From Candidatus Zixiibacteriota bacterium (GTDB lineage Bacteria; Zixibacteria; MSB-5A5; JAABVY01): 64,000 bases of DNA. The translations under genes and the position numbers were made by a program. Numbering within the stretch: position 1 is the first letter of the stretch; the number at the start of each line of letters is the position of its first letter. This document shows, in pieces, positions 17,325 to 25,280 of the stretch. The notes beneath the pieces are model-generated. The model did no database searches. It had not been told where the DNA came from and saw only the letters and a program-made list of their open reading frames with translations. Location of the stretch: positions 1 to 64,000 of the forward strand of contig DSEQ01000047.1 of the NCBI GenBank assembly GCA_011056555.1. Direction: 5' to 3'.

Positions 17325-18746
17325 TCACTCGATCAAACCTGTCCCGATCACATTGGATTTCAAACCCACACCCGGTTCCTCCACCGGGCTGAACCAGGCC
17401 TGGATCCTCATGGAATTCGAGAGGGCATTTTCGATCGGCGAATGTACGCTGTATTCAATATTCGACAGAGAGTCATATACCGCTGTCACCTTCAGAACCA
17501 GGCCGTTATTGTTCGATGTGTCCCCTGCCCATGAATCGAAAACCGGGCCGGGAATATTAAACCGGATAATATCCCCGATAGAATCTTCAGGGTAACTGAG
17601 TCTGAATGTATCCAGCGCTGAGACATCGTAGTCTATTCCCGCCCTGAGGTCCAGAGTAGCCCACGGAACAGGCGAGCTCCCTGAAACACAATCCCAGCGC
17701 GTGACCCAGGTCGAATCCAGCTCATAGGGATCGCCTCCGGCATCGGGCGGCGGACCATGCCATTTCTCATCCTTGATTATCTTATATGCGGTATAACGCA
17801 CATCCATAATTGTATCAGGCGGGGCTCCGTTAAATCCCAGAGCAAAAATCGGAAAGAGCAGCTGCAGGCTGTCGCATGCAAACCCGCCATGTCCCTTGCG
17901 CTCAGGACTGATTAACCGCCAGAAGCTGATGATATCATCCAGATCATACCCGAACCTGAATTCTGTGTTGTAAGTCGCGGAATCGTTCTGAGCCGTGGTC
18001 ATCTCGCACCAGCAGGCATCGATCTCCAGGTGTCCGTTCCAGCATTCATAGCCGGTTATCCAGTCATTGGTGGTATCCTCACAGACCCATGTCGTCAGGC
18101 GGTCAAAAAGCCTCCATGAATGACAGTAGTCCATAATTTCGGGGATGCGAAAAATCCCGCAAAAGGCTCTGCGCGCCCTGGCGCTGTCGCCATCGACCGT
18201 GACAGAGTCCCTGTCCAGCAAAATCACGCAGGCCGTATCACGGGAAACAAAATCGGGAGTATTGAACGGCACAACCGCTCCTGCCGCCAGGTCACCGTAA
18301 TAATACAGGTATTGATTATCATACTGGTAAGGGAAGATCGTATCCGCCTCAGTAGAGCAAAGATATTTTACGTTTCTGTTATTGACCAGGCGCCTTCCAT
18401 GTCCGCCGGGCCGATAATCGCTGTTGGCCAGCCCGAATTCAGTTTCAGTATATCGATCCATGGTAAATATCCCGATTGACGTGTCTCGAAGCGATGCCAC
18501 ATTTGCGGAATAAGCGAGGTCGGATATAATGATTCCCATAAAATTGCCGCTCCAGTTCGAAAATGTATCCACCGCATCGTCATCGATCAACCGCACACCA
18601 TACCCGAGCTTACCCTCGATCCTGTTTACAAACATCGTATCAGATCCGATATTTGTTGTATCTGCCACTATAAAGGCCACATCACCCGCAATCAACGACT
18701 GATACAGCATAAGCATCGCTATTATTATTCTAATCTTCTTCCTCAT
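17325..18746 (-). CDS. Exported protein with DNRLRE-like C-terminal region, in phage-like cluster
   Basis: 473 residues from the ATG at 18746, the third of GTG-ATG-ATG after GGGAGG. Signal peptide MRKKIRIIIAMLMLYQSLIAG. The N-terminal half has a Rossmann-like rhythm (VAFIVADTTNIGSDTMFVNRIEGKLGYGVRLIDDD, NFMGIIISDLAYS). The C-terminal half carries ARYTAYKII..DEKWHGPP..WVTRWDC-like sequence, ATLDLRAGIDYD and WFSPVEEPG, resembling a DNRLRE/CBM-like beta sandwich. It overlaps the preceding reading frame by 17 bases. No catalytic motif is recognised. Confidence 0.7.
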   Translation of the reverse strand: MRKKIRIIIAMLMLYQSLIAGDVAFIVADTTNIGSDTMFVNRIEGKLGYGVRLIDDDAVDTFSNWSGNFMGIIISDLAYSANVASLRDTSIGIFTMDRYTETEFGLANSDYRPGGHGRRLVNNRNVKYLCSTEADTIFPYQYDNQYLYYYGDLAAGAVVPFNTPDFVSRDTACVILLDRDSVTVDGDSARARRAFCGIFRIPEIMDYCHSWRLFDRLTTWVCEDTTNDWITGYECWNGHLEIDACWCEMTTAQNDSATYNTEFRFGYDLDDIISFWRLISPERKGHGGFACDSLQLLFPIFALGFNGAPPDTIMDVRYTAYKIIKDEKWHGPPPDAGGDPYELDSTWVTRWDCVSGSSPVPWATLDLRAGIDYDVSALDTFRLSYPEDSIGDIIRFNIPGPVFDSWAGDTSNNNGLVLKVTAVYDSLSNIEYSVHSPIENALSNSMRIQAWFSPVEEPGVGLKSNVIGTGLIE

Positions 18747-19011
18747 CATCACCTCCCAGCTCCTCGCGCCGAATCTGCTCGACCAGATCCCAGAAATTCC
18801 TCTTGCCGTCCCCCAGGAGCTTCAGTTTCAGCTTATGTTTGTTTTCCAGGACACGTATCAGGTCCGCCACCTTGGGCTGATATTCCCCCTCTTTCAGCTT
18901 GCGGAAAATATCATCCTGAATCTGCTGCAGGACCTCCAGATCGCTTAATTCCGACGATCCGGTTTTCTTTTTAACTCTTTTCTTTGCGGGGGCCCTCTTT
19001 TTCGATGCCAC
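18730..19011 (-). CDS. Small basic-acidic helical protein of phage-like cluster
   Basis: 93 residues from a GTG at 19011, selected because GGCGAGG lies 8 bases upstream and because the preceding gene ends in TAG whose G starts this GTG. It begins with a very basic tail (MASKKRAPAKKRVKKKTGS), then helices (LSDLEVLQQIQDDIFRKLKEGEYQPKVADLIRVLENKHKL), and ends acidic (EELGGDDEEED). The charge pattern and helical content would suit a DNA-binding adaptor such as a small terminase, but no specific motif supports that. Confidence 0.65.
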   Translation of the reverse strand: MASKKRAPAKKRVKKKTGSSELSDLEVLQQIQDDIFRKLKEGEYQPKVADLIRVLENKHKLKLKLLGDGKRNFWDLVEQIRREELGGDDEEED

Positions 19012-19154
19012 TATGAAAGCCTCGCCTCGATTTGTCCGCCCGGATATATCCTCCAGACATTCCTGCAGACCGGACAGCACAGACGAATCCTGTCCGGAGT
19101 ATCGATAATAATCTGCCCGCATCGAGGACAGATATTCATAACCACTGTGAGCAT
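19011..19154 (-). CDS. 47-residue zinc-ribbon protein (Com-like)
   Basis: Found by hand. The ATG at 19154 directly follows the TAG of the 19155 gene (TAGATG), with GGAGG 8 bases upstream, and its own TAG overlaps the next GTG by one base. It therefore sits in a tightly coupled set. The protein has two Cys pairs, CPRCG near residue 9 and CCPVC near residue 29, spaced as a zinc ribbon and followed by a basic stretch. It resembles the small Com protein of Mu-like phages (zinc finger, translational activator of mom), but it is shorter and no mom-type gene is seen next to it. Any rubredoxin-like or zinc-ribbon mini-protein is an alternative. Confidence 0.75.
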   Translation of the reverse strand: MLTVVMNICPRCGQIIIDTPDRIRLCCPVCRNVWRIYPGGQIEARLS

Positions 19155-19526
19155 CTATCCCACCTCCATTATCAGTAGATCGCAGATCACGTTAGCATCC
19201 GACTGCGATGCCTTCGCGATGGAAAACGACCCGGCATCCTCCCTGCCTACTACAACTGCTCCGACCGAGCCCTTGGATAGAGGAATCACCTTGGGATTCG
19301 ACAATGACTCCGGCAGGTTATTGCCGCGAAAATCTGTCAGATCTGCGAAATCTACTTTCTGTAAATCTCCGCCCAATGGCGCAGACAAAAACATGATCCG
19401 TCGCGTCGCCTGATCCGGGGTCGTGATCAAAAATGTGAACTCCTGCGCGGACATCGAACCCCATACCACAAAATCCCGAATCAGCCAGAGCCTGTGACCG
19501 CGCAGATATGCCAGCGTATCTGTCAT
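19155..19526 (-). CDS. Hypothetical protein of phage-like cluster
   Basis: 123 residues, not recognised. Beta-rich, with a WLIRDFVVWGSMSAQEFTFLITTP start region and a C-terminal ANVICDLLIMEVG strand. The ATG follows TGAGGT. It is followed without gap by the zinc-ribbon mini-gene, so it is very likely real and cotranscribed. The size and position suit a head-completion or tail-terminator-type protein, but nothing specific supports that. Confidence 0.6.
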   Translation of the reverse strand: MTDTLAYLRGHRLWLIRDFVVWGSMSAQEFTFLITTPDQATRRIMFLSAPLGGDLQKVDFADLTDFRGNNLPESLSNPKVIPLSKGSVGAVVVGREDAGSFSIAKASQSDANVICDLLIMEVG

Positions 19527-19547
19527 AGACTACCTCATTTCGTGTAA

Positions 19548-20381
19548 TTAGTTATTCCTGATCTTAATCCCGTATGTCAGCGCTTCCGATGGTGCTCCGT
19601 ACCTGACCAGAATATTCTCCGCCTCGGCTCGATATGACTGCCCCAGCTGCAGGTATTGCTTACCGATAGAACTCTTCCGGGAGGGATTGATGAATGTCGA
19701 TTGCATCACTTCCAGGCCCTTCATGCGGGCCAGTATTTCGAGAGCGATATATGTCTCCGCTACTTCCAGAAGCCTGTCTGAGCTCTCAAGGTATTCCTCT
19801 GCTATGTTTCCGCATACAATCGTATGGGCCTCCTCCACAGAACGCGAGATCATTTCATCCGAGAATATCCCGGCCTCGATTTCATAATCCACCCAGATAG
19901 TCTGGCCCGCATCGAGCTCGCCCCCGGGCAGGCGCGTGACTTTGCCGGAAGCGTAGTCGATGGCATAATCCACATCTTTCTGGTAAAGCCTGAAATGGTA
20001 ATACCAGACCGAAATTCGGGCCCCCGACTGGATCCCCCCTCCATCGATGCGGGATATGGTCCCGGCCCTGTAGTCAACTATGTAATCAATATTCTCACGA
20101 TAAATCGTGGTCAAAGACTGATCCGCGGCCGCCACCACACTGTCTGTTATCAAATGTGCATGGCCCAGGCTGACCGGATTATCCGCAATAGTAACGGCCT
20201 CATACACCGGCTGATTGTACTCCTTTCCCTTGATCTTCTCTGAACCAATCTTGATTCCTTTATGCGGAAGCTCCAACGGCTCGTCCCCGCTCAAGCGAAA
20301 AATAAAATTTTCCACCAGTTTCTGCGGGCGTCTCAATTCAGCCAGATGCTTCTTCACAATACTGATATTGGTAAATGCCAT
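19548..20381 (-). CDS. Phage structural protein, connector-like with beta repeats
   Basis: 277 residues with AAGGAGGAGGGG just before the ATG. The centre (about 90-165) contains two copies of a beta unit, DYIVDYRAGTISRIDGGG..GARISVWY and DYAIDYASGKVTRLPGGE..GQTIWVDY, a repeat seen in many phage virion proteins. The C-terminal ~110 residues are helical (DEMISRSVEEAHTIVCGNIAEEYLESSDRLLEVAETYIALEIL) and similar in style to head-tail connector/adaptor proteins. I infer a structural role at the portal or tail; no single family was identified. Confidence 0.65.
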   Translation of the reverse strand: MAFTNISIVKKHLAELRRPQKLVENFIFRLSGDEPLELPHKGIKIGSEKIKGKEYNQPVYEAVTIADNPVSLGHAHLITDSVVAAADQSLTTIYRENIDYIVDYRAGTISRIDGGGIQSGARISVWYYHFRLYQKDVDYAIDYASGKVTRLPGGELDAGQTIWVDYEIEAGIFSDEMISRSVEEAHTIVCGNIAEEYLESSDRLLEVAETYIALEILARMKGLEVMQSTFINPSRKSSIGKQYLQLGQSYRAEAENILVRYGAPSEALTYGIKIRNN

Positions 20382-20430
20382 CCCCTCCTCCTTAAAAACA
20401 CATTCCTAAATCCGAAGTGTAAACACGATT

Positions 20431-20491
20431 CGTCATCGCGAGGAGCCGCGGGCCGGCTCCTGCCGGACCAGGCGACTTGGCGATCTCTTCC
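20431..20491. repeat. GTCATCGCGAGGAGC-type interspersed repeat inside the phage-like cluster
   Basis: Starts CGTCATCGCGAGGAGCCGCG, has a GAGCCGCGGGCCGGCTC hairpin and reaches GGCGATCTCTTCC, the consensus second half of this repeat family. It lies between two structural genes, showing that the repeats have invaded the cluster. Confidence 0.65.
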
Positions 20492-20553
20492 TTCTGAAAA
20501 TAAGAATGATGTCATCCTCCTTATAAGATTGAAAGCGCAGCTCATCAGAAATC

Positions 20554-21969
20554 TTAAAGCGCCGTCATATACTGCAACTCTACCGCCGCGGTTATCTGTG
20601 TACCCACCGGAGCAGTGACAAAATCAGAGGATACAACTACCTTGATCCAGAATTTGGAATGTCCGGCGATCACTGACGACTGCCAGTCGGACGGGATATC
20701 ATTCGAATCCTCCCATAACCGTATCCGTGCCGGAGACGAATCAAAGTTATACTGGCCCGAAACAGGAACAAAGTTCTTCCAGTCGGCGCCATCCCAGTAG
20801 TGCCACGTCACCGTGCCCCCTGAGCCGGGCGTCGAAAGTGTAATATAAATCCGGCTGAATTTTTCGAATTGGCCCAGAAAGAGTGCATCCCCTGAATCCT
20901 TCAACAATCCGCCCGAATCCGGGTGATAGACATCTGCAGCGCTGTCATCCGCCGCCTCAACCGACCTGTCATAATACATTGCTGAAGCTTCGGGACGATA
21001 GCAGATCACCCGGTCGCACGCCGCCAGCGAGCCCGACACGCTTGAGGGCGAGGCGAACTCCGCCCCGTTCTTCACGGCATAATTAAGCTGGTTTTGGTTG
21101 GGGCCGATTTGCTTGCAGTAAAATACAAACGCTGTCGAACCGTTATGCCTGACTATCGGAGCAGAAGCGACCTCGCTGTCGATCAATATATTCCCGCTCC
21201 AGATTGCGCCGTCAAAATCCTTGTAGTAAAGCTCGCCATCTGAGGCAAAAGCCAGCGCTATTCTCAAATCATCCGAGACGGAGGTGTGAAAACTGTCCGA
21301 AATACCCGTCCCGCTGAAAATCGCTGCCTCCGAAAGCCACAATGACCCCGACATCTCGATCTTCCTGTATGCAAGGCTGGTACCGTCCACGCAGTAAAAA
21401 CAGTACAGGTATGTAGGCAGATATTCCAGCCTGCTGAAGGCCGAACTCTGGCCGGTGACAAGGATCGTGCCCTCATCATCGGGTCCGAACTCCCAGCTAA
21501 CACCGTCATCAACAGAGCTCTTGACATTTATCGTATAATCGCTTCCCGAGACACGGGTCCAGGAGACCCACAGACGGCCGTAATGATCCTTGAACAGGCT
21601 GGGATAATAATTCGAGCCGGCATTATAGATTGTCGCCGCATTGCCTGCTGTCCAGCCGCCGTCGGCAAAGCTGAGCTTCTTGTGCATCAGATTCAGTGAT
21701 GTCTCCGCGGTATAGGCCAGATATATATTGCCGTTAGAATCCATCCAGCATCCCGCCGGATAGTCAGCCGAATCGGTCACCACCTGCTGCGGGCTCGACC
21801 AGGAGATATATGGCGGATCGGCATATGACAATACGATGACCGAAGGCGAGCTGGGATAAACAGCCGCGATCCTGCCCGCGTACTGACCCGACCTAATCTT
21901 GAAAAGCTTCCTCTGCAAGGCTAAACCTGTCCCATAGAAAGCTGTAGAGTTGTCAATTAATTTCAACAT
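20554..21969 (-). CDS. Beta-propeller (BNR-like) protein, putative virion appendage
   Basis: 471 residues from the ATG at 21969 (CGGAG 7 bases upstream). No signal peptide. The first ~320 residues have repeated W-motif blades (ISWSSPQQVV, GGWTAGNA, LWVSWTRVSGSDYTINVKSS with Asp-box-like DDGVSWEFG, SGSLWLSEAA, GAIWSGN), typical of sialidase/BNR propellers. The last ~110 residues (SRIYITLSTPGSGGTVTWHYWDGADWKNF..ARIRLWEDSNDIPSDWQ) form a beta-sandwich often attached to phage or surface propellers. No sialidase catalytic set is visible. Likely receptor binding. Confidence 0.7.
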   Translation of the reverse strand: MLKLIDNSTAFYGTGLALQRKLFKIRSGQYAGRIAAVYPSSPSVIVLSYADPPYISWSSPQQVVTDSADYPAGCWMDSNGNIYLAYTAETSLNLMHKKLSFADGGWTAGNAATIYNAGSNYYPSLFKDHYGRLWVSWTRVSGSDYTINVKSSVDDGVSWEFGPDDEGTILVTGQSSAFSRLEYLPTYLYCFYCVDGTSLAYRKIEMSGSLWLSEAAIFSGTGISDSFHTSVSDDLRIALAFASDGELYYKDFDGAIWSGNILIDSEVASAPIVRHNGSTAFVFYCKQIGPNQNQLNYAVKNGAEFASPSSVSGSLAACDRVICYRPEASAMYYDRSVEAADDSAADVYHPDSGGLLKDSGDALFLGQFEKFSRIYITLSTPGSGGTVTWHYWDGADWKNFVPVSGQYNFDSSPARIRLWEDSNDIPSDWQSSVIAGHSKFWIKVVVSSDFVTAPVGTQITAAVELQYMTAL

Positions 21970-22031
21970 AGCACATCTCCGCGGCCGCCCCTGTTTTCTT
22001 GGATACTTTGGAAACATTCGACTCTTGCCTG

Positions 22032-22075
22032 TGGCGCAGGGTCTTGTCCCGATTTAATCGGGATGGTACCCTGCG
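22032..22075. repeat. Two-tier hairpin repeat, single-unit copy
   Basis: Outer arms GCGCAGGGT/ACCCTGCGC and inner arms TCCCGAT/ATCGGGA are separated by a 4x4 internal loop. It is the single hairpin version of the element duplicated at 30677-30782. It lies just after the major capsid gene's downstream neighbour begins and outside any coding frame. Confidence 0.8.
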
Positions 22076-22116
22076 CTTTCCCCTGCATCCAAACAGCAAG
22101 CGGCCAATTATGTTAA

Positions 22117-23226
22117 TCAGACATAAACCGTGTCAAGCACCATCGATGCCTCGGGTATAACCTTGGCATAGCCGATCGACTCCGAGATCACCGCCTCCTC
22201 GAATTTCTGTTCGATGATCTTGTCGAACTCCACCATCAACGGCTGTGAAACCACCTCTTCCGCCGCAAAGCGATGATCCAGTCCGATAATCAGGTCATCC
22301 GCAACCTCATCACAGCGAACTACTGACGCTCCCAGCGGATTGACCAGCTTGCCGGAGGACTGGAACTTAAATCCCGCCTGCGGGTCCTTGAACTCGGTCA
22401 GGTTCAGGATTTTCCTGATCATATCCTTGTGGCAGATCAGGGTGTTCATCTCGTACGGCGCAAACTCCACCCAGAATTTCACGAAATCATCGTAATCCAA
22501 AGTGCCGGAGCTGTCCGCCTGCACTACCTGGGCGGCGTTGTCGTTTCCGTCGCCATTCTGAATTACGTCCGCGATCAATGCCACTTTATCAGCCTGCAAT
22601 CGAAACCCGATATACCACAGGATCACTTTAAATTGAGCGGTGGAACGATGCCGCAGGACCTTATAGGAGGTCTTCAGCGCCACACCGTAATCGGGCACTG
22701 TAATCGTACTCAACTGCTCGGTGATATTGATCTGGGGTATCTCCGCCCCTTCTCCAAGCTGGCGCAATGACAGCCTGGTATCGGTCGGCGATGTATCTAT
22801 ATAAAGCGGTGTGTAGCGGTTTGTGTTGATCCTGGACGTGGCCGCAATCAGGCGATTGTATTCCGGACGAAGCTCCATCCCGCGCTTGATTTCGCGCATG
22901 ATAAATTCCGGCATCAAAGCCGAGGCTGACTGGAAAAACTGCTCCACCGTGATAGCATCCCGTCCGGCCACCCTGATCCCATGACAAGCAAGCTGCCTCT
23001 CGAAGGCATCCAAAGGCGAACCATCCGTCGAGGGATCGTAACCCTCCGACTCCAGAAGCTCGCTTAAGCTCATACCCCGCGCCTGCGCTTCCAGATATGT
23101 ATCCCGATCGACCTTAATCTGCGAGGCCCTCGTCAGGTCCACATTTTCCCCTTTTCCTGTTTCTTTTTCTATCAATTCCAGAAACGATTCCGGAACTTCC
23201 AGTTCGTCAAGATTATGTTTATCCAT
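22117..23226 (-). CDS. HK97-type major capsid protein
   Basis: 369 residues from the ATG at 23226 (AAGGAG 5 bases upstream, 10 bases after the previous stop). An acidic helical N-terminus (about 1-100, possibly a scaffold/delta domain) precedes a phage-capsid body with INTNRYTPLYIDTSP, TITVPDYGVALKTSYKVLRHRST, a long spine helix AQFKVILWYIGFRLQADKVALIADVI, and a C-terminal segment (SQPLMVEFDKIIEQKFEEAVISESIGYAKV..VLDTVYV). This is the pattern of HK97-fold major capsid proteins annotated in tailed phages and gene transfer agents. The position after decoration and protease genes supports it. Confidence 0.8.
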   Translation of the reverse strand: MDKHNLDELEVPESFLELIEKETGKGENVDLTRASQIKVDRDTYLEAQARGMSLSELLESEGYDPSTDGSPLDAFERQLACHGIRVAGRDAITVEQFFQSASALMPEFIMREIKRGMELRPEYNRLIAATSRINTNRYTPLYIDTSPTDTRLSLRQLGEGAEIPQINITEQLSTITVPDYGVALKTSYKVLRHRSTAQFKVILWYIGFRLQADKVALIADVIQNGDGNDNAAQVVQADSSGTLDYDDFVKFWVEFAPYEMNTLICHKDMIRKILNLTEFKDPQAGFKFQSSGKLVNPLGASVVRCDEVADDLIIGLDHRFAAEEVVSQPLMVEFDKIIEQKFEEAVISESIGYAKVIPEASMVLDTVYV

Positions 23227-23236
23227 GGCAACTCCT

Positions 23237-23659
23237 TTATGGCATATAGACTGTACAGGATGATGTCCCATTCACTTCCAGCACTATACCCCGGGCGATA
23301 TTGCCGCCCGCGGGATCGTCAGATGTCAGAGCTGGCGCCTGCTTGACAGCACCGGAAACCCCTCCCACTATTCTATCAGCGACTGTCGGATATGTGGTGG
23401 TGATCGGAAGTGTCATCACTCCGCCGATCTGCACCGTGGCCATACGCCTGCCGCTGTCGATATCCGAGAGGGACAGGGCTGTAAGTTTGCCCAGCACCAC
23501 AGATTCGTCAGAGGCGGGACCAACCTCAAAATCGCCGGTTAACGACACCGCACAGCCGATATCCTCATCTGCCAGGTCATCCTCGCCGGCTGTCTGATGA
23601 ATCGAGAAGGTGGCAAACACTGGCGCCACTGTCTCGAGATTCTGTTCTCTTACACTCAT
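23237..23659 (-). CDS. Putative head decoration/capsid cement protein
   Basis: 140 residues, directly before the major capsid gene. Beta-rich, with a GGVMTLPITTTYPTVADRIVGGVSGAVKQAP region and a C-terminal IARGIVLEVNGTSSCTVYMP strand. This resembles DUF2190/gpD-type capsid-stabilising proteins in size and the valine/glycine-rich ending. No signal peptide. The assignment rests mainly on position and general resemblance. Confidence 0.6.
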   Translation of the reverse strand: MSVREQNLETVAPVFATFSIHQTAGEDDLADEDIGCAVSLTGDFEVGPASDESVVLGKLTALSLSDIDSGRRMATVQIGGVMTLPITTTYPTVADRIVGGVSGAVKQAPALTSDDPAGGNIARGIVLEVNGTSSCTVYMP

Positions 23660-23758
23660 TAACTACTCCTTTCAAAAACTTTCTTGAGGGCGTCATCTGC
23701 CCTCCACTCTCGTAACTTCCCTCGTCCGTATTTTTCTTATTATCCCCCTCAAGCCGTC

Positions 23759-23802
23759 GCGCAGGATCTTGACCCCGATTTATCGGGGTTGTGATCCTGC
23801 GC
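23759..23802. repeat. Two-tier hairpin repeat with compensatory changes
   Basis: Same element as at 22032 and 30677, with outer arms GCGCAGGATC/GATCCTGCGC and inner arms ACCCCGAT/ATCGGGGT separated by TTG/TGT. Compared with 30677-30716, one outer pair is changed G-C to A-T and one inner pair T-A to C-G, on both sides each time. It supplies the last eight codons and the TAA stop of the 23780 gene. Confidence 0.85.
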
Positions 23803-24202
23803 CGATCTTAAAACTATTATCTGCCTCACTCACCTCTCTCCCCGAGACTGTCCGCTGAAAATGCGGCCTGGTTGAAAGCGCTCGGTTCAGTTCATCCCTG
23901 AGCTGACCATCCATCTCAATCAGCCTCCGGGGAGTCAGGCGGCTGGAGTCAAAAATCTGCTCGTCACAGACCAGCCCCGGCCTTCCATTTTCGGCCCTGC
24001 GTATGGCCCTGAGCTTGCTCATTACACTCAACGTCAGGTGATTTCTGAGTACGCGATAGTCCTTACGCATCTGCAAAATCTCCGGAGCTTTTTGCTCGAG
24101 CTTCAAGAGCGCATCCCGCAACTTGCCGAAATCGAACTCACCCAGGTCGGCTTCCTCCAGGTCTTTTGATATTTCGAGCAGGCTGATGATCACGTCTTCC
24201 AT
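23780..24202 (-). CDS. Hypothetical helical protein of phage-like cluster
   Basis: 140 residues, not recognised. It is mostly helical (MEDVIISLLEISKDLEEADLGEFDFGKLRDALLKLEQKAPEILQMRKDY..) and Glu/Lys/Leu-rich, as expected of a scaffold or chaperone-like phage protein. The C-terminal residues IGAGSQPR and the stop come from the two-tier hairpin repeat at 23759-23802, so the original end was probably replaced by repeat insertion. The position between protease and decoration/capsid genes is where scaffolding proteins often lie; this is inference only. Confidence 0.6.
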   Translation of the reverse strand: MEDVIISLLEISKDLEEADLGEFDFGKLRDALLKLEQKAPEILQMRKDYRVLRNHLTLSVMSKLRAIRRAENGRPGLVCDEQIFDSSRLTPRRLIEMDGQLRDELNRALSTRPHFQRTVSGREVSEADNSFKIGAGSQPR

Positions 24203-24213
24203 ATCCTCTCCCC

Positions 24214-24519
24214 TTATTTAAATTCCCTGTTTTCAAGCTGACCGAACCTCTTCTCCAGGTTCTCCCTGAAAAGATAGAAATCATCGCGGGTTATCATCCT
24301 CTCCTTCAGGTATATCTCCAGGCTCAGGACCCGCTTTTCAAGGCTGACCAGGGCCTCATTTTCGGCCTTATGAGCGAGGTTCATCTTGATGTCGTAAACT
24401 GTCGCAAAATATCCGGCCAGCACCCCGCATAAAGTCAGCACCAGCGCCAGCAGGAAATTCAATTTGGCGGGCTGCATGTAACCCGGATGAACATTGTTTT
24501 TGTTGACGGGCACTTCCAT
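24214..24519 (-). CDS. Small single-pass membrane protein with coiled coil
   Basis: 101 residues from the ATG at 24519 (GGGAG upstream); a longer frame extends further but lacks a site. One membrane segment (KLNFLLALVLTLCGVLAGYFATVY) is followed by a coiled coil (NEALVSLEKRVLSLEIYLKERMITRDDFYLFRENLEKRFGQLE). Similar small proteins occur next to phage structural genes, but I do not recognise the family. Divergent from the lipoprotein gene at 24557 with a 37-base gap, so the two promoters would overlap. Confidence 0.6.
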   Translation of the reverse strand: MEVPVNKNNVHPGYMQPAKLNFLLALVLTLCGVLAGYFATVYDIKMNLAHKAENEALVSLEKRVLSLEIYLKERMITRDDFYLFRENLEKRFGQLENREFK

Positions 24520-24556
24520 AGTTTTATTTTCTCCCTTAGAAAGAGAGGTTGTGTTT

Positions 24557-25276
24557 ATGAAGGCGTTTATAATCTTATTTGTAGCACTATGTCTTATACT
24601 GACATTCATTTTTTGCGAGGAAAACAATACCGCCTCGGCCGATCAGGTGCCCGGAAGGACTGAAACGCTCCTGGGCCTTGATGCCAACCATGCCAATCTG
24701 TATCAGCAGTTCGACAGCATTTACACCTACACCCCGGACCTCAGGATCGATGTCGATACCAGCCTGGTGACCTTGATCACTGAAGATATTTCCGGCGACC
24801 GGAGCGCTTTCGATATCGGTTTCCCCTCTGGAAAACTGGCCCGCTTAATTATTACCACCAACTCTGTAGCGATTACCGGGTTCTATCAGAAAATCGACGG
24901 CCGGGATTCTCTCTTCTATTTCGTGGATATACCCGAGATATTTCCCGACCAGTTGCGCACCGAGGACAGCTGGTCCTTTTATGTCCCCCCGCTTTTCCGC
25001 GACAACCAGGCGGTGATCACTTTCTACCTGAATTACGGCTTTGGATACGAGGTCACACGCACGTATGTCGGCACCGAAAGAATTGTGGTACCCGCGGGAG
25101 CTTACACAGCCCATGTCATCCAGTCCGAATACCGCCTGCAGGGCATAAGCGAAGTGATCAAAACCGACACCGAATATCTGGTTGCCGGAATCGGCCTGGT
25201 GCGCATGCAGTCCGAGGGTAAATTTGGAAAGTCCCATATCCATCTGATAGAATCTCAGCCGCTGGCCGAAGAGTAA
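24557..25276 (+). CDS. Exported lipoprotein-like protein, cargo gene in phage-like cluster
   Basis: 239 residues from the ATG at 24557, after GAGAGG. Hydrophobic signal MKAFIILFVALCLILTFIFC with a Cys at residue 20, so possibly a lipoprotein though the lipobox is poor. The mature part is beta-rich (DSLFYFVDIPEIFPDQL, FYLNYGFGYEVTRTYVGTERIVVPAGAYTAHVIQSEYRLQG, TEYLVAGIGLVRMQSEGKFG), similar in style to DUF3108/TapB-like outer-surface proteins. It runs against the direction of the surrounding structural genes, so it is probably an independently expressed cargo gene. Confidence 0.75.
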   Translation: MKAFIILFVALCLILTFIFCEENNTASADQVPGRTETLLGLDANHANLYQQFDSIYTYTPDLRIDVDTSLVTLITEDISGDRSAFDIGFPSGKLARLIITTNSVAITGFYQKIDGRDSLFYFVDIPEIFPDQLRTEDSWSFYVPPLFRDNQAVITFYLNYGFGYEVTRTYVGTERIVVPAGAYTAHVIQSEYRLQGISEVIKTDTEYLVAGIGLVRMQSEGKFGKSHIHLIESQPLAEE

Positions 25277-25280
25277 CGAT

